Assembly: GCA_035649635.1 (NCBI GenBank) | Contig: DASRJE010000036.1 | Span: forward strand, 1 to 64,000 | Source of the DNA: Gp6-AA40 sp035649635 | Lineage (GTDB): Bacteria; Acidobacteriota; Vicinamibacteria; Vicinamibacterales; UBA2999 | Direction: 5' to 3' | DNA length: 64,000 bases | Shown: in pieces, positions 7,199 through 18,082 of the stretch | How the letters are laid out: each line of letters opens with the position of its first letter | Position numbering within the stretch: position 1 is the first letter of the stretch | Program-made: the position numbers and the translations under genes | The notes under the pieces: model-generated | Databases searched by the model: none | The model's input: the letters and a program-made list of their open reading frames with translations, nothing else | What the model was told of the DNA's origin: nothing

Positions 7199-7639
7199 CT
7201 ACGCCGAGGCCTCAGCTTTCTTCGCGCCGCGCGCCGTCTTTCTCGCGCGTGGCGGCGCGGCCTTCTCGCCTTCCGCTGCAACCTTCGCAATCTTGAGCGG
7301 CCGCTCCGTGATACGCACGGTCAGATGCGCGGTACGTTTCACGACCCGGAACGCGCGTCCCATCGGGGCCGGCCTCACACGCTTCATCGACATGCCCTGA
7401 TTGGCGAAACATGCCGAGACGTAGAGCCGGTCGATGTCGCCACCGAATCCTTCCTTCTGCTGCAGGTTCGCAACTGCCGAGCGAAGAACCTTGGCCAGCT
7501 CGCGGGCGATGATCTTGCGCGTGAACTGCAGTGTCGCGAGCGCCTGGTTCACGCTCTTGCCGCGAATCAGATCGCAGACGAGGCCGGCTTTTTGCGCCGA
7601 GGTGCGAACGCCGCGCGCAGTTGCCTGTGCTTCAACCAT
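7199..7639 (-). CDS. rplV: 50S ribosomal protein L22 with Ala/Lys-rich tail
   Basis: L22 lines the exit tunnel. The 146-residue product has the family core (SAQKAGLVCDLIRGKSVNQA, KVLRSAVANLQQ, and VRPAPMGRAFRVVKRTAHLTV). The last 30 or so residues (EKAAPPRARKTARGAKKAEA) form a basic, alanine-rich tail beyond the usual about 110 residues. Such tails vary between phyla; their function is unknown. It is separated from rpsS by a structured 123-bp spacer. Confidence 0.97.
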   Translation of the reverse strand: MVEAQATARGVRTSAQKAGLVCDLIRGKSVNQALATLQFTRKIIARELAKVLRSAVANLQQKEGFGGDIDRLYVSACFANQGMSMKRVRPAPMGRAFRVVKRTAHLTVRITERPLKIAKVAAEGEKAAPPRARKTARGAKKAEASA

Positions 7640-7651
7640 TTCCTCTCCTCA

Positions 7652-7746
7652 CTCGCTTGTGTCGGTGACCTTGGGAATGCTCACCCTTCGTGAAATCAAC
7701 CGTTTCATAAACCGGCGTTTCGCCGCCACCCCCCAACACAAGCGAG
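7652..7746. repeat. Structured inverted repeat in the rpsS-rplV spacer
   Basis: Perfect 11-bp arms CTCGCTTGTGT (7652-7662) and ACACAAGCGAG (7736-7746) enclose about 73 nt that include GGTGA/TCACC and GGCG/CGCC hairpins. It would form a multi-branch RNA structure in the S10 mRNA. Confidence 0.6.
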
Positions 7747-7762
7747 CTGCCGTGTAATCCCC

Positions 7763-8080
7763 CTACGACTTGGCTGCGGGCGCCGCCGGAGCCGCAGCCG
7801 CTGTTGCGGCCGCCTTCTCCGTCTTCGTCGTGTGCCCCCTGAACGTCCGCGTCGGCGCGAACTCGCCCAGCTTGTGACCAACCATGTTCTCGGTGACGTA
7901 CACGGGGATGAACTTCTTGCCGTTGTGCACCGCCATCGTGTGTCCGACCATCTCCGGAATCACGGTCGAGCGGCGCGACCAGGTCTTCACGACCTTCTTC
8001 TCGTTGGCCCGATTCATCTCCTCGACCTTCTCGAGAAGCGAGGTATCGACGAACGGCCCCTTCTTCAGTGATCTGCTCAT
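7763..8080 (-). CDS. rpsS: 30S ribosomal protein S19 with Ala-rich tail
   Basis: Head protein next to S13. It starts MSRSLKKGPFVDTSLLEKVE and contains KTWSRRSTVIPEMVGHTMAV and GHKLGEFAPTRTFRGH, all S19 signatures. The 105-residue length includes an alanine/proline-rich tail of about 15 residues (TAAAAPAAPAAKS) after the normal C-terminus, like the tail on L22. It lies between rplB and rplV. Confidence 0.98.
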   Translation of the reverse strand: MSRSLKKGPFVDTSLLEKVEEMNRANEKKVVKTWSRRSTVIPEMVGHTMAVHNGKKFIPVYVTENMVGHKLGEFAPTRTFRGHTTKTEKAAATAAAAPAAPAAKS

Positions 8081-8090
8081 AGTTCGTGTC

Positions 8091-8120
8091 CGCGGAGGCT
8101 GAAGCCCCCGGCTCTACGCG
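8091..8120. repeat. REP-like palindrome between rplB and rpsS
   Basis: CGCGGAGGCTGAAGCCCCCG followed by GCTCTACGCG: the same CTGAAG core and CTCTACG tail as the other REP-like elements in this window. Confidence 0.65.
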
Positions 8121-8125
8121 TCGCC

Positions 8126-8950
8126 CTACTTCTTCCGTCGCTGGACGATGAAGCGATCGGTCGTCTTCCGACGGCGTGTCTTGTAACCCTTCGTCGGCTG
8201 GCCCCACGGCGTCACGGGATGCCGGCCACCGGAAGTCTTGCCTTCACCGCCGCCAAGCGGGTGGTCCACCGGGTTCATGGCGACGCCACGCACGTGCGGC
8301 CGCCTGCCGAGCCACCGGCTGCGTCCTGCCTTTCCATACGCAACGTTCTCGTGATCGATGTTGCCGACCTGACCAATCGTCGCCACGCACTCGATGTTGA
8401 TCTTGCGAATCTCGCCCGATGGCATCTTCACCGAGGCGTAGTCGCCCTCGCGCGCCACGAGCTGGACCCACGATCCCGCGCTGCGCGCGATTTGCCCACC
8501 CTTGCCGGGGCGCAGTTCGACGTTGTGAATCGTCGTGCCCAGCGGGATGTTCTTCAGCGGCAGGCAATTGCCCGGCAGGATGTCGACGGTGTCGCCGGCG
8601 AGCACCGTGTCGCCGACCTTCATCCCCAGCGGCTGCAAGATGTAGCGCTTCTCGCCGTCGGCATACGTCACGAGCGCGATCCGCGCGGACCGATTCGGGT
8701 CGTACTCGACCGTTTCGATCTTGCCCGGGATGTCCTTCTTGTCGCGCTTGAAGTCGATGATGCGGTAGAGACGTTTGTGTCCGCCGCCACGCCACCAGGA
8801 CGTCAGCTCTCCCTGATTGTTGCGACCGCCCGAGCGATGCAGGTTCTCCGTCAGGGGACGGTACGGCTGACTCGTCGTGATCTCATCGAAGGTCAGCGAC
8901 GTCTTGCCTCGTAGGCCTGGCGATGTCGGGTTGTATTTGCGAATCGGCAT
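8126..8950 (-). CDS. rplB: 50S ribosomal protein L2
   Basis: Essential for subunit joining and peptidyl transfer. The start at 8950 gives 274 residues opening MPIRKYNPTSPGLRGKTSLT; the in-frame stretch of 77 codons upstream is spacer. Motifs: GGRNNQGELTSWWRGGGHKR near residue 50, and the C-terminal signature VRGVAMNPVDHPLGGGEGK, which carries the universally conserved His. Length is normal. Confidence 0.98.
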   Translation of the reverse strand: MPIRKYNPTSPGLRGKTSLTFDEITTSQPYRPLTENLHRSGGRNNQGELTSWWRGGGHKRLYRIIDFKRDKKDIPGKIETVEYDPNRSARIALVTYADGEKRYILQPLGMKVGDTVLAGDTVDILPGNCLPLKNIPLGTTIHNVELRPGKGGQIARSAGSWVQLVAREGDYASVKMPSGEIRKINIECVATIGQVGNIDHENVAYGKAGRSRWLGRRPHVRGVAMNPVDHPLGGGEGKTSGGRHPVTPWGQPTKGYKTRRRKTTDRFIVQRRKK

Positions 8951-8966
8951 CTTTTCGATCCTTGCT

Positions 8967-8993
8967 GGCTCTCGGCCGTAGGCTCTCGGCTCG
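8967..8993. repeat. Heptamer tract, GGCTCTC family, rplW-rplB spacer
   Basis: GGCTCTCGGC, four bases, then GGCTCTCGGCTCG; the same unit as at 5440-5462. It fills part of the 82-bp rplW-rplB spacer. Confidence 0.55.
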
Positions 8994-9032
8994 TTCAGTG
9001 TCGCTCGCCGCGCGCCTGAGCTCTCGACCGCA

Positions 9033-9323
9033 TTACGCGCCCTGCAGGAAGTCGGGCAGTTTCTCGCCTTCCCGCAGCTTGACGTACGCCTTCTTCCAAT
9101 CCGAACGCCGGCCCACAAATCGGCCCTGGCGCTTTTCCTTGCCATGTGCCAGTGCCGTGCGAACGCTCGCCACCTTCGCACCGAGCAACTGCTCGACGGC
9201 GCGGCGAATGTCGATCTTGTTCGCGTCCATCGCGACCTGGAACACCAGCGTCTGGCTGTCTTCGCGCATCACCGTCGTCTTCTCGGTGATGAGCGGCCGA
9301 CGAATGACGTCAGTCAGTTTCAT
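9033..9323 (-). CDS. rplW: 50S ribosomal protein L23
   Basis: Exit-tunnel rim protein that docks trigger factor and SRP. The correct start is the ATG at 9323 (MKLTDVIRRPLITEKTTVMR), overlapping the rplD stop as ATGA; the product has 96 residues. The L23 features NKIDIRRAVEQLLGAKVASV and GRRSDWKKAYVKLREGEK are present. Longer upstream reading is the wrong frame of rplD. Translationally coupled to rplD. Confidence 0.97.
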   Translation of the reverse strand: MKLTDVIRRPLITEKTTVMREDSQTLVFQVAMDANKIDIRRAVEQLLGAKVASVRTALAHGKEKRQGRFVGRRSDWKKAYVKLREGEKLPDFLQGA

Positions 9324-9940
9324 CCCAGCGCCTCCTGCAGTTTCTCCAGCGCTGCCTGTGTGAAGACGACCCGCCGGGTGTTCATCACGTCTCTGGCGCT
9401 GACTCGATTGCTCGCGAGCAGCCGGACACCCTCGATGTTGCGCACCGAAAGCGCAAGGCGCTCTTCCGGCTTCACGTCGACGAGCAACGCTTTGCCGTCG
9501 ACACCGAGCCGCTTCAACATCTCGGCCGCCGCCTTGGTCTTGATGTCCGCCACACTCAGCGCGTCGACGACGATGACGGCGCCATCGCGAAGTCGCTGTG
9601 AAAGTGCGGCACGCAGAGCGCCCTTCTCGACCTTTTTCGGCAACTGGTATTCGTAGCTGCGCGGCTGTGGACCGAACACCGTGCCGCCCTTCCGCCACAG
9701 CGGATTGCGAATCTCGCCGACTCGCGCGCGGCCGGTGCCCTTCTGCCGCCACGGCTTCTTGCCAGAACCGCTAACCATGGCGCGCGTCTTCGTCGCGTGC
9801 GTGCCACGCCGCTCGGCCGCGTTGGCGCGGACGACCGACTCGTGAATCAGATCGGTCTTGACCCGGCCACCGAACACCTCGTCCCGGAGATCGAGCGATC
9901 CGACCTTTTCGTTCTGCGAATTGACTACGTCTACAGTCAT
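9320..9940 (-). CDS. rplD: 50S ribosomal protein L4
   Basis: Exit-tunnel protein; in E. coli it autoregulates the S10 operon. The 206-residue product has the L4 tunnel loop (GTHATKTRAMVSGSGKKPWR then QKGTGRARVGEIRNPLWRKG) at residues about 46-86, and the C-terminal Rossmann-like part (LLVDVKPEERLALSVRNIEG). The stop overlaps rplW. The spacer to rplC (9941-10031) holds a facing pair of heptamer-repeat arms. Confidence 0.98.
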   Translation of the reverse strand: MTVDVVNSQNEKVGSLDLRDEVFGGRVKTDLIHESVVRANAAERRGTHATKTRAMVSGSGKKPWRQKGTGRARVGEIRNPLWRKGGTVFGPQPRSYEYQLPKKVEKGALRAALSQRLRDGAVIVVDALSVADIKTKAAAEMLKRLGVDGKALLVDVKPEERLALSVRNIEGVRLLASNRVSARDVMNTRRVVFTQAALEKLQEALG

Positions 9941-9947
9941 GATGCTT

Positions 9948-10030
9948 CCCGGGATCCGGGATCCGGGAGCCGGGATCCGAGGGACACGTGCTTGACGAGC
10001 CCCGAATTCCGAGTCCCGAGTCCCGAGTCG
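9948..10030. repeat. Heptamer-repeat inverted arms, GGGATCC/GGGACTC family, rplC-rplD spacer
   Basis: Left arm 9948-9980 (CCGGGAT CCGGGAT CCGGGAG CCGGGAT), loop, right arm 9998-10030 (CCCCGAATTCCGAGT CCCGAGT CCCGAGT). The arms are approximately complementary and fill the whole spacer. Confidence 0.8.
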
Positions 10031-10031
10031 T

Positions 10032-10715
10032 TCACTTCTTGCCCTTCTTCTTCACCGGCTCGGCCTGGGCGACCTTGATCTTCTTGGCCGCTACGGCCTT
10101 GCGAATCACGACGACACTGTTCGGTCCGCCCGGCACCGAGCCTTCGATCATGAGAAGGTTGTTTTCGGCGTCCACGCGCAGCACCTTCACGTTGCGCACG
10201 GTCACGCGATCGGCGCCCATGTGACCGCCCATTCGCATGCCCTTCACAACCCGCGACGGATACGACGAGGCGCCAATCGATCCGGGAGCGCGGTGGAACA
10301 TCGACCCGTGTGTCGCCCGGCCACCCGCGAAGTGGTGCCGCTTGACGACACCCTGGAAGCCCTTGCCGCGGCTCGTCCCGATGACATCGACGCGCTCGCC
10401 GTTGGCGAAGATCGACACGTTCACCTGATCGCCCGGCTTCAACGGATCGCCGCCCGCCTTGACCTTCAGTTCACGCCGCACGCGTGTCGGCGGCACACCG
10501 GCCTTCTTGAAATGGCCCTGCATCGCCTTGTTTTCTTTCGTCGGCCTGGCTTCAACGAGCCCGAGCTGCACCGCCTCATAGCCGTCGGCCTGCGCGGTCT
10601 TCACCTGTGCGACGACGCACGGGCCGGCCTTGAGCACAGTGGCAGGATGCACGGTGCCATCGGCATCGAACATCTGGGTCATCCCGACTTTCTTTCCGAT
10701 GAGCCCTGTCACCAT
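10032..10715 (-). CDS. rplC: 50S ribosomal protein L3
   Basis: Early-assembly protein near the peptidyl transferase centre, 227 residues. It starts MVTGLIGKKVGMTQMFDADG; the L3 signature KGFQGVVKRHHFAGGRATHG and the RAPGSIGASSYPSRVVKGMR segment that includes the methylated-Gln region of the family are visible. The C-terminus has a Lys-rich tail. The ATG lies 2 bp after the rpsJ stop. Confidence 0.98.
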   Translation of the reverse strand: MVTGLIGKKVGMTQMFDADGTVHPATVLKAGPCVVAQVKTAQADGYEAVQLGLVEARPTKENKAMQGHFKKAGVPPTRVRRELKVKAGGDPLKPGDQVNVSIFANGERVDVIGTSRGKGFQGVVKRHHFAGGRATHGSMFHRAPGSIGASSYPSRVVKGMRMGGHMGADRVTVRNVKVLRVDAENNLLMIEGSVPGGPNSVVVIRKAVAAKKIKVAQAEPVKKKGKK

Positions 10716-10717
10716 GG

Positions 10718-11053
10718 CTACTTCCCGTGCTCCTTGCCGAACGCCTTGATCTCGACGTCGACACCAGCGGGCAAATCGAGTTTCATCAGCGCATCGACCG
10801 TCTGCGGCGTCGGCTCGAAGATATCGATCAGCCGCTTGTGCGTGCGAATCTCGAACTGCTCACGCGATTTCTTGTCGACGTGCGGCGAGCGCAACACCGT
10901 CCACCGATTCCGTGAGGTTGGCAACGGAATCGGACCGGCGAGGCGGGCGCCCGTGCGCTTCGCCGTGTCGACGATCTCGCCCGTCGATTGATCGAGAATC
11001 CGCGAGTCGTACGCCTTCAGGCGGATGCGGATCTTGTCTGAGAACATGGCCAT
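10718..11053 (-). CDS. rpsJ: 30S ribosomal protein S10
   Basis: Also known as the NusE antitermination factor. The 111-residue product contains IRIRLKAYDSRILDQSTGEI, GPIPLPTSRNRWTVLRSPHV and SREQFEIRTHKRLIDI, all S10 hallmarks. It is a little longer than the usual 102 residues at both ends (MAMF start, FGKEHGK end). Upstream is a 93-bp heptamer spacer to tuf. It heads the S10 segment in this fused cluster. Confidence 0.98.
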   Translation of the reverse strand: MAMFSDKIRIRLKAYDSRILDQSTGEIVDTAKRTGARLAGPIPLPTSRNRWTVLRSPHVDKKSREQFEIRTHKRLIDIFEPTPQTVDALMKLDLPAGVDVEIKAFGKEHGK

Positions 11054-11067
11054 TTTCTGAATCCTGT

Positions 11068-11145
11068 CGGGATTCGGGATCCGGGGTTCGGGATTCGAAG
11101 GACAAGCGTTCTTGCGAGTCCCGAACCCCGAGGCCCGAGTCCCGG
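11068..11145. repeat. Heptamer-repeat inverted arms between tuf and rpsJ
   Basis: Left arm 11068-11098 (GGGATTC GGGATCC GGGGTTC GGGATTC), loop, right arm 11115-11145 (GAGTCCC GAACCCC GAGGCCC GAGTCCC). Same family as 9948-10030 and 15212-15286. Confidence 0.8.
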
Positions 11146-11146
11146 C

Positions 11147-12343
<1,197 letters not shown>

Positions 12344-12360
12344 ATGCGTTCGTCCGTCTC

Positions 12361-12453
12361 CGGGGCTGACGCCCCCGCCTTTGCGTCACGCGGGGGCTAA
12401 AGCCCCCGCTCTACGCCGGTCACCCGTAGCGCGCAGGCTTCAGCCCGCGCGAC
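12361..12453. repeat. Three REP-like palindromes in the fusA-tuf spacer
   Basis: Element 1 at 12361-12378 (CGGGGCTGACGCCCCCG). Element 2 at 12390-12415: a perfect 9-bp stem GCGGGGGCT/AGCCCCCGC with tail TCTACG. Element 3 at 12425-12452 in the opposite orientation (CGTAGCGCGC, then GGCTTCAGCC). They occupy nearly the whole 115-bp spacer. Confidence 0.75.
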
Positions 12454-12458
12454 CGTGG

Positions 12459-14567
<2,109 letters not shown>

Positions 14568-14581
14568 TGCGATCTCAAGCC

Positions 14582-14721
14582 AAGAAGTTCACGAAGTTTT
14601 CTGCCACGAATTTCACGACGTTTTCTGCCACGAAGTTCACGATGTCCACGAAGCACTCTGAACAGCCATCGTGATCTTCGTATCTTCGTCGCTGTTCTTC
14701 GTATCTTCGTGGCGCTCGGTC
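14582..14721. repeat. CACGAAG-type repeats with inverted arms between rpsG and fusA
   Basis: Three near-copies of CCACGAAGTTCACGA, partly spaced by TTTTCTG, are followed by inverted copies CTTCGTATCTTCGTCG and CTTCGTATCTTCGTGGC. They fill the 155-bp spacer. Related CACGAAGA units occur at 24327-24353 and 30539-30580. Confidence 0.7.
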
Positions 14722-14722
14722 A

Positions 14723-15196
14723 TTACCAGCGATAGTGCGCGAAGGCCTTGTTCGCCTCCGCCATACGATGCGTGTCTTCGCGCTTCTTCACCGCGCCGCC
14801 ACGCAAGTTCGACGCATCCAGCAACTCGTTCGCAAGCTTCTCCTGCATCGTCTTGCCGTCGCCGCGATCGCGCGCGTAACCAACCAGCCAGCGGATGCTG
14901 AGCGAGAGACGCCGATTCGGATTCACTTCGACCGGCACCTGGTAGTTCGAGCCGCCAACGCGACGCGACTTCACCTCGAGGCTCGGCTTCACGTTGTCGA
15001 GCGCCTTCTTGAACACCTTGAGCGGATCGTCGCCCGTGCGCTCCTTGATGATGTCGAAGCTCTGATAAAGGATGCGCTCGGCGGTGCTGCGCTTGCCGTC
15101 GTGCATCACGGTGTTGATGAACTTGCTGACCAGCACGCTGTTGTAAAGCGGATCGGCCGCCAGTTCGCGCTTCGGTATCTCTCGTCTGCGAGGCAT
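14723..15196 (-). CDS. rpsG: 30S ribosomal protein S7
   Basis: Head-nucleating 16S rRNA-binding protein; S7 is the str operon repressor in E. coli. The 157-residue product begins MPRRREIPKRELAADPLYNS and has the S7 motif ALDNVKPSLEVKSRRVGGSN leading into YQVPVEV, and ends KKREDTHRMAEANKAFAHYRW. The length is typical. The rpsL-rpsG spacer, where E. coli S7 binds its own mRNA, is here a heptamer-repeat hairpin, so any autoregulation must use a different target. Confidence 0.98.
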   Translation of the reverse strand: MPRRREIPKRELAADPLYNSVLVSKFINTVMHDGKRSTAERILYQSFDIIKERTGDDPLKVFKKALDNVKPSLEVKSRRVGGSNYQVPVEVNPNRRLSLSIRWLVGYARDRGDGKTMQEKLANELLDASNLRGGAVKKREDTHRMAEANKAFAHYRW

Positions 15197-15211
15197 ATCT
15201 CTGAATCCTGT

Positions 15212-15286
15212 CGGGATTCGGGATCCGGGATCCGGGAGCCGGGGCCGCTTGTCGCGAATCCCGAGTCCCGGGTCCCGAGTCCCGGT
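15212..15286. repeat. Heptamer-repeat inverted arms, rpsL-rpsG spacer
   Basis: Left arm 15212-15243 (CGGGATT CGGGATC CGGGATC CGGGAGC), right arm 15253-15286 (CGAATCC CGAGTCC CGGGTCC CGAGTCC). The arms face each other with a loop of about 10 nt and fill the spacer. Confidence 0.8.
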
Positions 15287-15661
15287 TTATTGCTTCGGCC
15301 TCTTGGCCCCGTACTTCGACCGACCCTGCTTCCTGCCCTGCACGCCGACGGCGTCGAGCGTCCCGCGCACGACGTGATACCGCACGCCGGGCAGGTCCTT
15401 CACACGGCCGCCGCGAATGAGCACCAGCGAGTGCTCCTGCAGGTTGTGGCCGACGCCTGGGATGTAGGTCGTGACCTCAATCCCGTTGGTCAACCGGACG
15501 CGCGCCACCTTGCGCAGAGCCGAGTTCGGCTTCTTGGGCGTCTGCGTGAACACACGAACACAAACGCCACGCTTCTGTGGGCTGACCTGGAGCGCCGGGC
15601 TCTTGGTCTTGGTCACGATCTTCGTGCGCCCCTGGCGCACGAGCTGACTGATGGTCGGCAT
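15287..15661 (-). CDS. rpsL: 30S ribosomal protein S12
   Basis: Decoding-centre protein and classical streptomycin target, 124 residues. It starts MPTISQLVRQGRTKIVTKTK; the conserved loops PKKPNSALRKVARVRLTNG (with the Lys equivalent to E. coli K42) and GVGHNLQEHSLVLIRGGRVK (with the K87-equivalent region) are wild type by eye, so no resistance substitution is obvious. It is the first gene of the supercluster, with a leader of about 330 nt upstream and a GAGG before the ATG. Confidence 0.98.
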   Translation of the reverse strand: MPTISQLVRQGRTKIVTKTKSPALQVSPQKRGVCVRVFTQTPKKPNSALRKVARVRLTNGIEVTTYIPGVGHNLQEHSLVLIRGGRVKDLPGVRYHVVRGTLDAVGVQGRKQGRSKYGAKRPKQ

Positions 15662-15685
15662 GTGCCCTCGATCCGTCTATCTGCC

Positions 15686-15706
15686 GGAACGGCTCGAGCC
15701 CGTTCC
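15686..15706 (-). promoter_or_regulatory. Hairpin in the rpsL leader close to the start
   Basis: Perfect 7-bp stem GGAACGG/CCGTTCC with loop CTCGAGC, 25 nt before the rpsL ATG. There is no U-tract, so it is not a standard terminator; it could influence rpsL translation. Confidence 0.4.
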
Positions 15707-15901
15707 TGAAGAACGTACGCGCGCAGCCGCCAGCCATGCGGCCCCCGCGCTCGTTCCAAGCCTGAAGAACGGCATCGCTCTATGACGCGCTGCCGATCTG
15801 GCGCCTGAAACTAAAACCCTACTTGTTGAATGTCCGAGCGGAGCGCGGTCTATGGACTCGCGTCCTCTCCAGGAAAACAGCCTTCCAGCTTCTTCCAGTG
15901 C

Positions 15902-15981
15902 GGTTGCCCTTCGACGGGTGCTCAGGGCAACCCCGTGCCCCAGTCGAGGGGTTGGAGCTAGATAGGGTGTCCCAGCTCCAA
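15902..15981 (-). promoter_or_regulatory. Two stem-loops at the 5' end of the str leader RNA
   Basis: Stem TTGGAGCT/AGCTCCAA at 15952-15981 (14-nt loop), then stem GGTTGCCCT/AGGGCAACC at 15902-15932 (13-nt loop). Both are perfect and lie directly downstream of the predicted promoter, so they would be the first structures in the transcript. Candidate site for regulation of ribosomal protein synthesis. Confidence 0.45.
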
Positions 15982-15993
15982 GAGAACCTGACG

Positions 15994-16022
15994 AATATAG
16001 CATGCGCAGTAACGCTGCGCAA
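15994..16022 (-). promoter_or_regulatory. Predicted sigma70-type promoter of the str-S10-spc cluster
   Basis: On the minus strand TTGCGC, exactly 17 nt, then TATATT, followed about 7 nt later by the start of a structured leader. It is the best promoter-like match in the 630-bp gap upstream of rpsL and fits the position expected for a strong operon promoter. Confidence 0.55.
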
Positions 16023-16294
16023 CACTGGCACTTAGCGGCACGACGCCGCCTGACTGAGAAACCCGCACCTGCGGGCTGACGGGCCATGACTCCGCCCGTT
16101 TCAGACCGGCTACGTAAGAAACCCCTGTCGTCCTAAATCTCTGCCTTTCAGCGACTTCTACTCATTTTCGTTGCGCCAGGCAGTCGACGAGTGCCATGTC
16201 TGTTTACGGGAGAACCATTCGGTCGGCAGTCACGCATGGACACACGCCGAAGTGTGTGTCTCTTCCCCGGGGTTCGGGCGATCGTGCCGCGCGC
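16023..16294. other. Intergenic gap with no recognisable gene
   Basis: Between the rpsL promoter and the lactate permease stop. No convincing ORF was seen in either direction; short ORFs here lack family features and ribosome sites. It contains one clear hairpin (16238-16261). Confidence 0.6.
16238..16261 (-). terminator. Hairpin downstream of the lactate permease gene
   Basis: On the minus strand GACACACACTTCGGCGTGTGTC: a stem of six to seven pairs with one mismatch and a stable TTCG tetraloop, 33 nt after the permease stop. It lacks a T-tract, so its terminator activity is inferred. Confidence 0.4.
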
Positions 16295-17989
16295 CTACTT
16301 GGGCGGCGCGACAGGTACGGCGCCAGGAAAGACGTACGCGAAGAGCAGCGAGATCACACCCATCACGCACATGAGGAACACACTGTGCTTGATGGTGAAC
16401 TTGAAGAGCCGGCTCTCGTCGGCCCGTGTCATTCCCGTCGCCGCGACGGCAACGGCAATGCTCTGTACCGAGATCATCTTACCCATCACGCCCGCGGCTG
16501 AGTTGACCGACGCCGTCAGCACGGGATTGAGGTTTAGCGCGTTCGCGGTCACGACCTGCAGGTTGCCGAACAGCGCGTTGGCGGACGTGTCGCTGCCAGT
16601 CAGGAAGACACCAAGCCATCCCAGTGTCGCGCTGAAGAACGGGAACGCCACGCCGCTCGTGGCGAGCGCCAGGCCCAATGTCGACGTCATCCCAGAGTAG
16701 TTCATCACGTACGCCAGCGCCAGCATCGAGGCAATGGTCAGGATGGCGAGCGCGAGCTGATTGAACGTCGCCTTGTAAATGCGCATGAACCTTCCCGGGC
16801 CCACACCCAGGAGCATTGCAGTCACGATCGTCGCCAGGACGCAGGCCGATCCGGAAGCGCTCAGCCAATTCAACTCCAAGAAGGCGTTGTACGGCGACGG
16901 CTGTGCGACTACAGGCGGCACGCGCTGGATCAGGTTGTGGAGACCGGGCACCATCAGGCGTTCGGCCAGGGGCCCTGTTCCAGGCACGATCGGCAGCCAG
17001 TCGGGCACGAGCATGTCGCCAATCGCGTTGATCGTCGGCTTGAACCGCGGCTCGCCCCATACCAGCACGAACAGCACGAGCATTCCGTACGGCAGCCACG
17101 CGGAGACCAGCTCTCCCGTCGTGTACTTCGGCGGAGCGATCGTCGCCTCCGTATCGCCCTCGAGGCGCATGATGCTCTTCGGCTTCCACAGCTTGAGCAC
17201 GGCGACCATCACGATGATGCAGGTGAGCGAGCTCATGATGTCGGTCAGCTCCGGACCGCGGTACCGCGAGACGTACCACTGCATGCCCGCAAACGACACA
17301 CCGCACGCGATGATTGCCGGCATCACCTCGAGCGCCCGCTTCCAGCCCGCCATTACGACGATCAAGTAGCCGGGAATGAAGACCGAAACGATCGCGCAAA
17401 GGGTTCCGACCATCGCGCTGAGCGCGAGTACCGGGAGCCCGGTCAGACCCGCGAGCGTCGTGACGGGAATGCCAATCGATCCGAAAGCGACTGGCGCTGT
17501 GTTCGCGAGAAGACAGATGCCCGCCGCGTAGAACGGGTTGAAGCCGAGACCGGCGAGCATCGCACCCGAGATCGCCACCGGCGCACCGAACCCCGCAGCG
17601 CCTTCGATGAACGCGCCGAAGCAGAACGCGATGAACATCGCCTGCAGCCGGCGATCGCTGGTCAGTCCCGCGATAATGTTCTTGATGATCTCGAACTTGC
17701 CCGTGTCCACGGCCAGCCGATACAGCAAGATCGACGCGAACACGACCCAGGCGATCGGGAAGATGCCGAACGCGGCGCCGTAGATCGCCGAGATGATCGC
17801 GAGCTTCAGCGGCATGCCGTAGATCACGAGTGAGACCACGAACGCAGTCGCCAACCCTGCCGCCGCCGACATCCACGCCGGCTTGCGCAGGATGCCGAGC
17901 ATGGCGAACAGCACCACTATCGGGAGCGCGGCCACGAGCGCCGACACACCCAGATTCCCCGCGATCGGTTCATAGTTGTGCTGCCACAT
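16295..17989 (-). CDS. lctP: L-lactate permease (LctP family)
   Basis: Inner-membrane lactate/glycolate carrier of the LctP family (TC 2.A.14), 564 residues, normal length. It begins MWQHNYEPIAGNLGVSALVA, has more than a dozen hydrophobic segments, and carries the family stretches FCFGAFIEGAAGFGAPVAI and GSDTSANALFGNLQVVTANA. It lies downstream of glcD-glcE-glcF on the same strand with a 79-bp spacer holding an inverted REP pair, so it is probably the last gene of that operon. Supplies 2-hydroxy acids to the oxidase. Specificity between lactate and glycolate cannot be read from sequence. Confidence 0.93.
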   Translation of the reverse strand: MWQHNYEPIAGNLGVSALVAALPIVVLFAMLGILRKPAWMSAAAGLATAFVVSLVIYGMPLKLAIISAIYGAAFGIFPIAWVVFASILLYRLAVDTGKFEIIKNIIAGLTSDRRLQAMFIAFCFGAFIEGAAGFGAPVAISGAMLAGLGFNPFYAAGICLLANTAPVAFGSIGIPVTTLAGLTGLPVLALSAMVGTLCAIVSVFIPGYLIVVMAGWKRALEVMPAIIACGVSFAGMQWYVSRYRGPELTDIMSSLTCIIVMVAVLKLWKPKSIMRLEGDTEATIAPPKYTTGELVSAWLPYGMLVLFVLVWGEPRFKPTINAIGDMLVPDWLPIVPGTGPLAERLMVPGLHNLIQRVPPVVAQPSPYNAFLELNWLSASGSACVLATIVTAMLLGVGPGRFMRIYKATFNQLALAILTIASMLALAYVMNYSGMTSTLGLALATSGVAFPFFSATLGWLGVFLTGSDTSANALFGNLQVVTANALNLNPVLTASVNSAAGVMGKMISVQSIAVAVAATGMTRADESRLFKFTIKHSVFLMCVMGVISLLFAYVFPGAVPVAPPK

Positions 17990-18004
17990 ATCTCCTCTTT
18001 CGCG

Positions 18005-18082
18005 GTCTGGCTAAAGCCAGACACTACCTATGCAGTGTCGTCCTGCCCGACTCGCGTAGTGTCCGGCTTCAGCCGGACTGAC
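18005..18082. repeat. Inverted pair of REP elements (REPIN-like)
   Basis: GTCTGGCTAAAGCCAGACAC with tail TACC at 18005-18028 and, facing it, GTAGTGTCCGGCTTCAGCC then GGACTGAC at 18056-18082. Two REPs in opposite orientation about 28 bp apart resemble a REPIN. The second overlaps the 3' end of glcF and provides its TGA stop (from GGCTGA on the minus strand). Confidence 0.7.

Noticed and set aside
15819..16031. 70-codon minus-strand ORF in the rpsL leader
   Set aside because: No family features or ribosome site; it overlaps the predicted promoter and hairpins.
15662..16294. Search for rpoB/rpoC or a tRNA upstream of rpsL
   Set aside because: No similarity or cloverleaf was seen; the gap holds the leader and promoter only.
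16937..17833. Long plus-strand ORF antisense to the lactate permease
   Set aside because: Arg/Asp/His-rich composition typical of an antisense frame in GC-rich DNA; no recognised motif.
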